Below, piece after piece: positions 1 through 7,450 of a DNA stretch of 9,142 bases; position 1 is the stretch's first letter, and each line of letters begins with the position of its first letter. The DNA is taken from positions 1 to 9,142 of the forward strand of contig DAOUZV010000046.1 in the NCBI GenBank assembly GCA_030665485.1. Direction: 5' to 3'. The notes below the pieces were generated by a model. The model had not been told where the DNA came from. It did not search any database and saw only the letters and a list, made by a program, of their open reading frames with translations. Origin of the DNA: Chloroflexota bacterium (GTDB lineage Bacteria > Chloroflexota > Dehalococcoidia > JABGRK01). The translations under genes were made by a program, and so were the position numbers.

Positions 1-1269
1 CGCCAAACTCCAGCCCGTGTTGAGCGAGCCATGGGTTAGTATCACACCAGCCGATGCAAGTAGGTCATCTTCCAGCAATGTGAATGCAATATTCTCATCA
101 CTGAGCAGCTCGGCCAGACGTTCATCCTGCTGCGAGACCAGTATAACCTGCTTGCTGCGATCTGAAGTTTGCTTAAGTTCATTCAGTAAGGCTTGCGGTC
201 TGCCACCATAGGTGGGAGCATCCTTAAACGGTAGAGTCACTTCTTGTTTTGTACCCCAGCCCATTATTTCAAGTACGCTTTGAGTATCCAGTGTCTGCGA
301 GAAATCGATCCAGCTAAAATACGGAACAGGCAGGCTTTGAGGAAGCTTTGAACGCTCGACCTGGCTATCTCCGAGCTCCAGCGCCTGCACTTCAAGCTGG
401 GCGTACTCTGCTTCAACAGCGTCCGGGTCATCGAGCACGATCAACGAGTTTTGCGGCAGAAAATCTGTAAGCGATCCCCGACCCAGTACGCCGCGGTAGA
501 CTTCGATATCATCGGAATTCAATATCGACAAATCTATATCCTCAAATTGACTGTTCTGGTCAGATAAAATGTCGCTGGCAGGAATGATGCTGAGCGATGT
601 AATCATGTGCGACGACCGCTGCGTCTCGGGGTCGTAGAGGCGTATGCTTTCCACCTCATCGCCAAAAAGCTCTATCCTGGCAGGCAGTTTGTTCCCCGGC
701 GGATATATATCTATTATGCCTCCGCGCCGACTAAACGTTCCCGGAGTGTCAACCACGCTTGCCACCTCATAGCCAAGCGCTATCCACTGCCGCAAAGCAT
801 TTTCCATATCCAGCTTTGCGCCTCTTTTAACCTCATGACCACTGGACACAAAATCGTCGTATGGCATGATCTTGGGCATAATGGCCTGCACCGAGGTAAC
901 AATCAAAGGGATAAAGCCTAAACTGTCATGCGCTCTTATCAGTTCTGAAAGAACCGTGAGGCGTTGAGCAATGGTATATGGAGTTGACGACAAACGCTCA
1001 TATGGCAACGCGTCAAGCTCGGGAAAAAGATACAAAGGCGCATTATCGCCCAGCCACACAGACAGCTCATCAACAAGATGTCGGGCCACATCCGCCCGTG
1101 CCGCAACTATCAGTATAGGCCTGCGCAGTTCGCGATACAATCCAGCCAACATATAAGGTCTGGCGGCGTCGGCAAGCACAGCCCTGCTGCGGCCCTCCCC
1201 TACCCCGTCTATAAGCTGCTGGAACTCAGGAATATTTTGAGCAAGTTTTAGTAAAGATAACAGGCTCAC
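1..1269 (-). CDS. mfd: Transcription-repair coupling factor Mfd, N-terminal part (cut by window edge)
   Basis: The open frame starts at GTG 1269 and runs off the left edge, giving 423 codons of a protein that is usually about 1,150 residues. Mfd displaces RNA polymerase stalled at DNA lesions and recruits UvrA. The visible part is the UvrB-like module. Residues 177-191 read GTFSRRGGIIDIYPP, followed by RIELFGDEVESIR near 198-210, both hallmarks of the UvrB/Mfd family. The segment near residues 30-45 shows no intact Walker A motif, as expected for the inactive UvrB-like domain of Mfd. The end of the frame (near GSLNTGW) fits the stretch before the polymerase-interacting domain. The helicase motor and C-terminal domain lie outside the window. 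GTG 1269 was chosen because GAGG sits 9 nt upstream; a TTG six codons further up is possible. The gene follows pth after 79 bp and probably has its own promoter (1319-1327). Confidence 0.95.
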   Translation of the reverse strand, partial: MSLLSLLKLAQNIPEFQQLIDGVGEGRSRAVLADAARPYMLAGLYRELRRPILIVAARADVARHLVDELSVWLGDNAPLYLFPELDALPYERLSSTPYTIAQRLTVLSELIRAHDSLGFIPLIVTSVQAIMPKIMPYDDFVSSGHEVKRGAKLDMENALRQWIALGYEVASVVDTPGTFSRRGGIIDIYPPGNKLPARIELFGDEVESIRLYDPETQRSSHMITSLSIIPASDILSDQNSQFEDIDLSILNSDDIEVYRGVLGRGSLTDFLPQNSLIVLDDPDAVEAEYAQLEVQALELGDSQVERSKLPQSLPVPYFSWIDFSQTLDTQSVLEIMGWGTKQEVTLPFKDAPTYGGRPQALLNELKQTSDRSKQVILVSQQDERLAELLSDENIAFTLLEDDLLASAGVILTHGSLNTGWSLA

Positions 1270-1283
1270 CGGTAAACACCTCA

Positions 1284-1308
1284 AGGGCTAGCCGCGCCGA
1301 CTAGCCCT
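1284..1308 (-). other. Hairpin in the mfd leader
   Basis: AGGGCTAG and CTAGCCCT form a perfect 8-bp inverted repeat around a 9-nt GC-rich loop (1292-1300). On the minus strand it ends one base before the GAGG ribosome binding site of mfd. There is no T-run after it on that strand, so it is not a standard intrinsic terminator for pth. If transcription starts about 7 nt after the proposed -10 box at 1319-1324, the hairpin would be the very 5' end of the mfd mRNA. It could stabilise the message or modulate translation; this is inference. Confidence 0.5.
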
Positions 1309-1318
1309 ACCTTAAATC

Positions 1319-1327
1319 ATTATATCA
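1319..1327 (-). promoter_or_regulatory. Candidate extended -10 promoter of mfd
   Basis: The minus strand reads TGATATAAT, a perfect TATAAT box preceded by the TGn extension. No good -35 hexamer is found 16-18 nt upstream, which fits extended -10 promoters. It lies in the gap between the pth stop (1349) and the mfd start (1269). The region is very AT-rich, so chance matches are possible. Confidence 0.4.
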
Positions 1328-1348
1328 CTATAATATTATGTAAACTAA

Positions 1349-1945
1349 CTACTTGTTATTGTAATTGTTCATGGCCACAGTAATGCCCTCAGTCAGTATG
1401 TATTTAACAGCCCCGGCAACCCTATTGCACGTCTCTTTAATAACATCCTTCTCTTTTGATGTGAAATTGCTCAGCACATAGTCAGGGGTTTTGGTGTTTT
1501 GTTGTACTATTACGGTATTGCCCGATTCATCTATGGTAACCGGTGCGATACCAACCCTGATTCTTGCAAACTCCTGACTACCTATGAGGTTGATTATCGA
1601 TTTCATGCCGTTGTGTCCACCGGCGCTACCCCTCTCGCGGATGCGTATGGTGCCCAATGCCAAGTCGAGATCGTCATAAATAACTACTAAATCGGACAGT
1701 GACGGTCTGAATTTGGCAAAAATCGATTGAACCGCCTGACCGCTTAGATTCATATAGGTCTTGGGCTTGGCCAGTATCACCTGCTGGCCGTTTATCGTCC
1801 CTGTGCCCATCTGCGACTTGGCACGGCGCTGGGACAGCCTTATATCGGCCAACTGTGCTAATCTGTCCACGCACTTAAAGCCAACATTGTGCCGGTTATT
1901 GCCATAGCCGCGGCCCGGATTGCCCAAACCTACAATAATCTTCAT
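1349..1945 (-). CDS. pth: Peptidyl-tRNA hydrolase
   Basis: The 198-residue product (E. coli Pth has 194) cleaves peptidyl-tRNAs released by drop-off, returning free tRNA to translation. The family signature is clear: GLGNPG at residues 6-11 with catalytic-site Asn9, RHNVGF at 18-23 with the catalytic His19, YMNLSG around Asn66, YDDLDL near 90-95 with Asp91 matching E. coli Asp93, and GGHNG at 109-113 with Asn112. All key residues are present, so it should be active. The ATG at 1945 is the only sensible start, because the GLGNPG motif follows at once. Its ribosome binding site is weak (GAGAG or AGAGAA). It lies 24 bp after the small cysteine-rich gene and is probably co-transcribed with ligA. 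Confidence 0.97.
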   Translation of the reverse strand: MKIIVGLGNPGRGYGNNRHNVGFKCVDRLAQLADIRLSQRRAKSQMGTGTINGQQVILAKPKTYMNLSGQAVQSIFAKFRPSLSDLVVIYDDLDLALGTIRIRERGSAGGHNGMKSIINLIGSQEFARIRVGIAPVTIDESGNTVIVQQNTKTPDYVLSNFTSKEKDVIKETCNRVAGAVKYILTEGITVAMNNYNNK

Positions 1946-1969
1946 AGTTCTCTAGCTCTCAAAACCGAT

Positions 1970-2164
1970 TTATTTGGAGTATATCTCAATAAACTTGGAA
2001 AGCGAACGGTTATACGTTGTTTCAACATCCGCAGGGAAAAGGCATGCCGGCAGTTCCCGCATTTCCCAATGATAGGAAATACACTGGCAGCAGTTTCCCT
2101 TTCTGGAGCACGGCTCATAGGTGCAGTTGCACTTGTCTTTGTTGTTCTGGGCTTGACATTCCAT
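1970..2164 (-). CDS. Small cysteine-rich protein, resembles DUF6485 family
   Basis: This 64-residue protein has eight cysteines (3, 12, 14, 19, 25, 26, 28, 41) and a histidine at 32, nearly all in the first two thirds. The spacing CNCTYEPCSRKG, then CCQC, then LPAC suggests binding of zinc or an iron-sulfur cluster. I recall sequences of this type annotated as DUF6485, of unknown function; that assignment is from memory and was not searched. The start at ATG 2164 is supported by GAGG 7 nt upstream. It sits 20 bp after ligA and 24 bp before pth on the same strand, so it is very likely part of that operon. Nothing in the sequence tells its job. The C-terminal part (about 45-64) is predicted helical and lacks cysteine. 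Confidence 0.8.
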   Translation of the reverse strand: MECQAQNNKDKCNCTYEPCSRKGNCCQCISYHWEMRELPACLFPADVETTYNRSLSKFIEIYSK

Positions 2165-2184
2165 TTTACAACCTCAACTATATA

Positions 2185-4188
<2,004 letters not shown>

Positions 4189-4201
4189 TCAATTGCAGCT
4201 A

Positions 4202-4210
4202 AGTATAGCA
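4202..4210 (-). promoter_or_regulatory. Candidate extended -10 promoter of ligA
   Basis: The minus strand reads TGCTATACT, a TATACT box with the TGn extension. The expected start of transcription is about 10 nt before the ligA ATG at 4185. The -35 region is T-rich but has no clear TTGACA. It lies in the 92-bp gap shared with the divergent hisA gene. Confidence 0.45.
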
Positions 4211-4259
4211 CAACATATTAGCTCAAAAAAGGTGGGGCTGGCTGGTACTGGCTTAAGTG

Positions 4260-4268
4260 TGATAGAAT
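4260..4268 (+). promoter_or_regulatory. Candidate extended -10 promoter of hisA
   Basis: TGATAGAAT matches the extended -10 pattern (TAGAAT is 5 of 6 to TATAAT). Transcription would begin around 4274-4276, only 2-4 nt before the hisA ATG at 4278, which predicts a nearly leaderless message. This agrees with the lack of a Shine-Dalgarno sequence before hisA. No good -35 box is seen. Confidence 0.35.
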
Positions 4269-4277
4269 GGCACTCAA

Positions 4278-5006
4278 ATGTTAGAGATAATACCTGCCAT
4301 AGATTTAAGAAATGGCAAATGCGTGCGCCTGTACAAGGGTGATTATGACCGTGAAACAGTTTATTCCGAAGATCCTGTTGCCATGGCAAAACACTGGCAG
4401 AGTTTGGGAGCAACCAGACTTCACGTAGTAGACCTAGATGGCGCAAGATCTGGTTTACCTATGAACAGCATCGTGATCAGCGGTATTGTTCAAGCCCTGA
4501 ACATTCCTGTTGAACTTGGTGGCGGCATACGTGACCTAGATACGGTTGAGCAGATGCTCAACCTCGGCCTACAGCGTGTGATACTGGGCACGGCCGCTGT
4601 TGAAAATCCCGGCCTTGTGCATGATGCCTGCGCCAGGTACGGCCAAGGCATCGTTGTGGGAATTGATGCCGCCGACGGGTACGTGAAAACGCGCGGCTGG
4701 AAGGAAAAATCTACGGTAACCGCAATAGATCTTGCCAGACAGATGGAAGCGCTCGGCGCCAGGCGATTCATCTATACCGACATTTCTCGGGACGGCACAC
4801 TTACCGAGCCGAACTTTGAATCGACGGCGCAACTTAATGACAGCATCAATAGCCCGGTCATCGCTTCAGGAGGCGTAGCATCGGTTGAGCATCTCTTGCA
4901 GTTAAACCAGCTTGGAGTAGAGGGTGCTATCACCGGTCAGGCATTATACACAGGCAGGCTGGATTTGAAAGATGCCATAGAAAGACTTCGGGCCGGGCCT
5001 AAATAG
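4278..5006 (+). CDS. hisA: HisA, ProFAR isomerase (histidine biosynthesis)
   Basis: The 242-residue (beta/alpha)8-barrel enzyme converts ProFAR to PRFAR, the fourth step of histidine synthesis. The N-terminus IIPAIDLRNGKCVRLYKGD carries the first catalytic aspartate, Asp9. The second, Asp130, is in VVGIDAADGYVKTRGW. Phosphate-binding glycine motifs are present: GGGIR at 81-85, LGTAAV near 103-108, and ASGGVAS and GAITGQALY in the C-terminal half. Length and motifs are normal. The ATG at 4278 is preceded by no recognisable Shine-Dalgarno sequence. PriA, the dual TrpF/HisA enzyme of actinobacteria, is related, but nothing points to it. The gene opens a plus-strand unit with the transporter gene and hisI; the other his genes are not in view. 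Confidence 0.96.
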   Translation: MLEIIPAIDLRNGKCVRLYKGDYDRETVYSEDPVAMAKHWQSLGATRLHVVDLDGARSGLPMNSIVISGIVQALNIPVELGGGIRDLDTVEQMLNLGLQRVILGTAAVENPGLVHDACARYGQGIVVGIDAADGYVKTRGWKEKSTVTAIDLARQMEALGARRFIYTDISRDGTLTEPNFESTAQLNDSINSPVIASGGVASVEHLLQLNQLGVEGAITGQALYTGRLDLKDAIERLRAGPK

Positions 5007-5048
5007 GCAATATCTAACCGAACACCGTTTATATTTGAGGCATTAAGT

Positions 5049-5816
5049 TTGGATTATGCATGGGTAGCACTTATCGCACTGGGTGTAGGACTGATCGGCG
5101 GCTATGCAGGCATCGCCGGAGCGCCTTTTTTAATATTCTTCCTCGTTACATTTCTTGGTTACACGCAATACGAAGCACAGGGCACCGTGCTGGCAATGAT
5201 GATGGGACCGATGACCATTATGCCCGTCTACTACGGACGGGATATAGTCCGCAGACGAGGAAGAGTGATACTAATTGCCATATTAACTTATATGGCCTTC
5301 TCTTTTGCGGGTGCCAATATAGCATACCTGTTCGGCACACAAACACTTAAGATCGTATTTGGGGTAGTGATCGTGTTGGTCGGAGCCATTTACCTCGATT
5401 TCTCCTTAAGGCGCTCTAACGGTTCAAGTGCTATTCCGAGTGAAAAGCCTCTGAGTACTGTTTCAATGGCAATTGTTGGATCAATAATGGGATTTGTCGG
5501 AGGAATAGTCGGGATAGGTGCCGGCATACTCCTCATCCCTTACCTCACTATGGTCAAGGGCATTGAACAGCGCGAGGCACAGACTATGTCGCTGGCTATA
5601 CTACTACCTCCGGTGAGTTTAGGGGCAGTACTCAAATATGGGCTTATAGAAAAAAATGTAATCTGGCCTGCAGTAGGAATAATCTTTGCTGCCTTCGTGA
5701 TTGCGTCTGGTTTTGGGTACAAGCTGAGCATGAAACATAGAAGCATGGTGCTTCGTATTGCTCTTGCTATATTGCTTATTGCTACCGGAATCGTTAACAT
5801 TGTTATGAGCACTTAA
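5049..5816 (+). CDS. TauE/SafE-family (DUF81) membrane transporter
   Basis: The 255-residue product is strongly hydrophobic, with about seven to eight membrane segments. It shows the internal duplication typical of the TauE/SafE family: a glycine-rich segment GGYAGIAGAPFLIFFLV (about 17-33) is echoed by GGIVGIGAGILLIPYLT (about 151-167), each followed by a YEAQ/REAQ stretch and a further helix. The family includes putative exporters of sulfite, sulfoacetate and other organic anions, and the substrate here is unknown. The start is TTG at 5049, supported by GAGG at 5037-5040, 8 nt upstream; no in-frame ATG fits better. It lies 42 bp after hisA and 22 bp before hisI, so it is probably co-transcribed with them, although no link to histidine synthesis is known to me. 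Confidence 0.88.
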   Translation: MDYAWVALIALGVGLIGGYAGIAGAPFLIFFLVTFLGYTQYEAQGTVLAMMMGPMTIMPVYYGRDIVRRRGRVILIAILTYMAFSFAGANIAYLFGTQTLKIVFGVVIVLVGAIYLDFSLRRSNGSSAIPSEKPLSTVSMAIVGSIMGFVGGIVGIGAGILLIPYLTMVKGIEQREAQTMSLAILLPPVSLGAVLKYGLIEKNVIWPAVGIIFAAFVIASGFGYKLSMKHRSMVLRIALAILLIATGIVNIVMST

Positions 5817-5838
5817 GGCATAAGCGAGGAATTTGAAA

Positions 5839-6162
5839 ATGCTGAAATTCGATGAAAAAGGGTTGATACCCGCCGTAATACAGGACATAAGTAACGACGA
5901 AATCCTTATGGTCGGTTATATGAACGCCGAATCATTGCGCCTAACCTCAGAAAACGGAGTGGTGTGGTTCTGGAGCCGCAGCAGGCAGGAACTGTGGAAC
6001 AAGGGTGCGACATCAGGCAACTATCTTACCGTGCGCGAGATATGGAAGGATTGCGACGAGGATGTGCTCCTAATAAAAGCGGACCCCGCGGGCCCTGTAT
6101 GCCACACGGGGAATAGAAGCTGTTTCTACAGAAATTTGGATCCCAAAGATATCGAAGAGTAG
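5839..6162 (+). CDS. hisI: HisI, phosphoribosyl-AMP cyclohydrolase
   Basis: This 107-residue enzyme opens the adenine ring of phosphoribosyl-AMP, the third step of histidine synthesis, just before HisA. The signature is complete: GYMNAES, the stretch [26 protein letters not shown] with metal-binding aspartates and a cysteine, and CHTGNRSCF with two more cysteines for zinc. It is the monofunctional form, since no HisE domain (phosphoribosyl-ATP pyrophosphatase) follows. I chose ATG 5839, because GAGGA at 5826-5830 lies 8 nt upstream; the TTG at 5833 is too close to that site. The gene ends 5 bp before the convergent rpmE, so the two transcripts probably overlap at their ends. Confidence 0.96.
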   Translation: MLKFDEKGLIPAVIQDISNDEILMVGYMNAESLRLTSENGVVWFWSRSRQELWNKGATSGNYLTVREIWKDCDEDVLLIKADPAGPVCHTGNRSCFYRNLDPKDIEE

Positions 6163-6167
6163 CAACC

Positions 6168-6371
6168 CTATTTATTAAGGTTATACCTTTTCCTGAATCG
6201 TTCTACTCTGCCGCCGGTATCAATAATTTTTTGCTCGCCTGTGAAAAAGGGGTGGCATTTATTACAGAACTCAACCTTTAGAAGCTCTTTGGTTGAGCCT
6301 GTAGTGAAAGTGTTGCCGCAGGCACAAACTACCTTGGCCTCCGCGTATTTGGGGTGTATCTTTTCTTTCAT
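6168..6371 (-). CDS. rpmE: Ribosomal protein L31 (zinc-binding form)
   Basis: The 67-residue protein is a component of the large ribosomal subunit at the bridge between subunits. It is the cysteine-containing type: CAC at 16-18 and CNKC at 36-39 would hold one zinc ion. The N-terminal MKEKIHPKY and the central HPFFTGEQ are characteristic of the family. The start ATG 6371 follows an AAGGAA site by 7 nt. It is the last gene of the rplU operon, 17 bp after the winged-helix gene. Zinc-binding L31 is often replaced under zinc shortage by a cysteine-free paralogue; none is visible here. Confidence 0.96.
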   Translation of the reverse strand: MKEKIHPKYAEAKVVCACGNTFTTGSTKELLKVEFCNKCHPFFTGEQKIIDTGGRVERFRKRYNLNK

Positions 6372-6388
6372 CTTTCTATTCCTTGTAT

Positions 6389-6619
6389 CTAGTCACGCTT
6401 GAGTGTATAGTAATACTGCTTGCCAATAAGCTTGTGCTCTATCATGCCACGACCTATCCAGTGCAGCATGACAGAGAAGCAGGCCATTTGATCTAACTTT
6501 GTTTTTTTTGATATCTCTTTTATGGTGAAGGCCTTATCGGGCTTGTCTACGAATAGTTTTAAAACATGCTCCGAACTTGCATCGTTCTTGGAATCAAAGT
6601 CCTTCTTACTAATCGGCAA
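6389..6619 (-). CDS. Small winged-helix protein in the ribosomal operon
   Basis: The 76-residue product looks like a single winged-helix domain. A first helix is at about 17-25 (SEHVLKLFV), a second at 32-40 (TIKEISKKT), a long recognition-type helix at about 42-60, and a beta wing at about 61-73 ([11 protein letters not shown]). This is the layout of MarR/ArsR-like DNA-binding folds, but such small domains can also bind RNA or protein. I do not recognise a named family. The start is TTG 6619, supported by GGAG 6 nt upstream in AAGGAGATAAGA. It lies between rpmA (45 bp) and rpmE (17 bp) in the same direction, so it is expressed with ribosomal proteins. A perfect palindrome (6637-6652) lies just upstream and may be a binding site or an RNA hairpin. 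Confidence 0.8.
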   Translation of the reverse strand: MPISKKDFDSKNDASSEHVLKLFVDKPDKAFTIKEISKKTKLDQMACFSVMLHWIGRGMIEHKLIGKQYYYTLKRD

Positions 6620-6636
6620 TCTTATCTCCTTCGTCT

Positions 6637-6652
6637 CTATCGGAGCCGATAG
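6637..6652. repeat. Perfect 16-nt palindrome between rpmA and the winged-helix gene
   Basis: CTATCGG and CCGATAG are perfect inverted repeats with 2 nt between them; as RNA this gives a 6-bp stem with a 4-nt loop. It lies in the 45-bp gap before the winged-helix gene, about 8 nt upstream of its ribosome binding site. No T-run follows on either strand, so it is not a normal terminator. It may be an operator, a processing site or a translational control hairpin. Confidence 0.6.
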
Positions 6653-6664
6653 TATCGATTGTTG

Positions 6665-6919
6665 TTAGGCATTATAGACGCTTGCCTTCCTCCTGGTTTT
6701 ACTTGCTGGTTCGAATTTAATTTTGCCATCTATAAGTGCATAAAGGGTATGGTCTCTGCCTACACCCACGTTATTGCCTTGTTTTATACGAGTACCGCGC
6801 TGGCGCACAATAATAGTACCAGCCCTTACAACCTGACCATCATATCTTTTCACTCCCAAACGCTTGGCATTACTGTCCCTACCAAGCCGCGAACTTCCTC
6901 CACCCTTTTTATGTGCCAT
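6665..6919 (-). CDS. rpmA: Ribosomal protein L27
   Basis: The 84-residue protein reaches into the peptidyl transferase centre of the 50S subunit with its N-terminal tail. The family signature [17 protein letters not shown] is at the very N-terminus, followed by [11 protein letters not shown] and [13 protein letters not shown], all normal. The start ATG 6919 has GGAG 7 nt upstream. There is no N-terminal extension of the kind removed by the Prp protease in Firmicutes, and no prp gene between rplU and rpmA. The gene begins 10 bp after the rplU stop, whose TAG partly overlaps the ribosome binding site, so translation is probably coupled. Confidence 0.98.
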   Translation of the reverse strand: MAHKKGGGSSRLGRDSNAKRLGVKRYDGQVVRAGTIIVRQRGTRIKQGNNVGVGRDHTLYALIDGKIKFEPASKTRRKASVYNA

Positions 6920-6929
6920 TTAAAAGCTC

Positions 6930-7247
6930 CTATTTACCCGGTATGATTTTATCTATCGATAACCTAGTGTATTGCTGTCTATGCCCGGTTTTTTTACTAT
7001 AACGTGTTTTAGGCTTGTACTTTAATACAATAACCTTCTTACCCCTGCCCTGCTCCATAACCGTTGCCTTGACTTTTGCGCCCTTTACTGTGGGCTGTCC
7101 GGTAACGACTTTGTCGCCGTCGGCAACCATTAATACATTATTCAACTCAACGCTGCTGCCCACGTCCTGCGATAGCAATTCCACATCAACGGTCTGGCCC
7201 GCAGTGACCTTATATTGTTTTCCCCCAGTTTCAACTATGGCGTAAAT
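6930..7247 (-). CDS. rplU: Ribosomal protein L21 with a probable ATT start codon
   Basis: The product of 105 residues (E. coli 103) is a 50S subunit protein bound to 23S rRNA. The C-terminal signature is clear: KPKTRYSKKTGHRQQYT near 78-94. L21 proteins start with MYAIV. In this frame the codons for that stretch are ATT TAC GCC ATA GTT GAA, so ATT (7245-7247) occupies the position of the initiator. GGAGG lies 6 nt upstream, which is ideal spacing. An in-frame TAG a few codons upstream leaves no ATG, GTG or TTG before it. The next usable start, GTG at 7184, would delete the 21 conserved N-terminal residues. ATT starts are rare (infC is the known case). A sequencing error is the other option. 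It opens the operon rplU-rpmA-winged helix-rpmE. Confidence 0.93.
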   Translation of the reverse strand: MYAIVETGGKQYKVTAGQTVDVELLSQDVGSSVELNNVLMVADGDKVVTGQPTVKGAKVKATVMEQGRGKKVIVLKYKPKTRYSKKTGHRQQYTRLSIDKIIPGK

Positions 7248-7281
7248 TGTACTCCTCCAAATCTAAAGCGACTAACACTTA

Positions 7282-7311
7282 ATTTTACTAGACCAGCAGT
7301 TTCACTGTCAA
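7282..7311 (-). promoter_or_regulatory. Promoter of the rplU operon
   Basis: On the minus strand a perfect TTGACA (7306-7311) is followed after 18 nt by TAAAAT (7282-7287), 5 of 6 to the consensus. Transcription would start near 7275, giving a leader of about 28 nt with no room for a large L21-binding structure. It is the strongest promoter match in the window and fits a highly expressed ribosomal operon. Confidence 0.65.
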
Positions 7312-7325
7312 GCCTGACCGAACTT

Positions 7326-7354
7326 AAACAAAAGCCGACCCGTATGTTGGCGGG
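7326..7354 (-). terminator. Possible weak terminator of tRNA-Sec
   Basis: Just after the CCA end of the tRNA the minus strand can pair GCC with GGC (or CCCG with CGGG), followed by TTTTGTTT. The stem is short and includes the tRNA 3' end, so the call is weak. It would separate the trxB-tRNA unit from the rplU promoter. Confidence 0.25.
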
Positions 7355-7445
7355 AGCGCGAGGGAGTCGAACCCACCCAAGATAGCGCTAGCTACCTCGC
7401 AACAGTTTTGAAGACTGCGGGACCCACCAGGGCCCATCCGCCCCC
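7348..7445 (-). tRNA. selC: tRNA-Sec (anticodon TCA)
   Basis: The 98-nt gene has the special form of a bacterial selenocysteine tRNA. The anticodon loop CTTCAAA carries TCA, which reads UGA. The D arm has a 6-bp stem (GGGCCC with GGGTCC) and a 4-nt loop TGGT. The long variable arm pairs GAGGTAGC with GCTATCTT around TAGC. The T loop is TTCGACT. The acceptor pairs GGGGGCG with CGCTCCC (7 bp, one G-U), with a G/G mismatch at the eighth position, and CCA is encoded. The T stem has one T/T mismatch, which I recall in other selenocysteine tRNAs. The 5' end lies 5 bp after the trxB stop, so it is probably made from the trxB transcript and processed. It implies that the organism uses selenocysteine; no selenoprotein or selA/selB/selD gene is in the window. 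Confidence 0.93.
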
Positions 7446-7450
7446 CCGTT

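Noticed and set aside
607..1156. Plus-strand open frames at 607-921 and 971-1156
   Set aside because: They are antisense to the clear mfd coding frame and show no family motifs.
4997..5008. Palindrome GCCTAAATAGGC at the hisA stop
   Set aside because: A 2-nt loop and 5-bp arms are too small to distinguish from chance.
5833..6162. hisI starting at TTG 5833
   Set aside because: The GAGGA site ends only 2 nt before it; ATG 5839 has the proper spacing.
6177..6189. Inverted repeat AAGGT/ACCTT between hisI and rpmE as a bidirectional terminator
   Set aside because: The 5-bp AT-rich stem lies within the rpmE coding end and has only a short T-run; too weak to call.
6930..7184. rplU starting at GTG 7184
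   Set aside because: It would remove 21 conserved residues of L21 and has no ribosome binding site; the ATT at 7245-7247 fits better.
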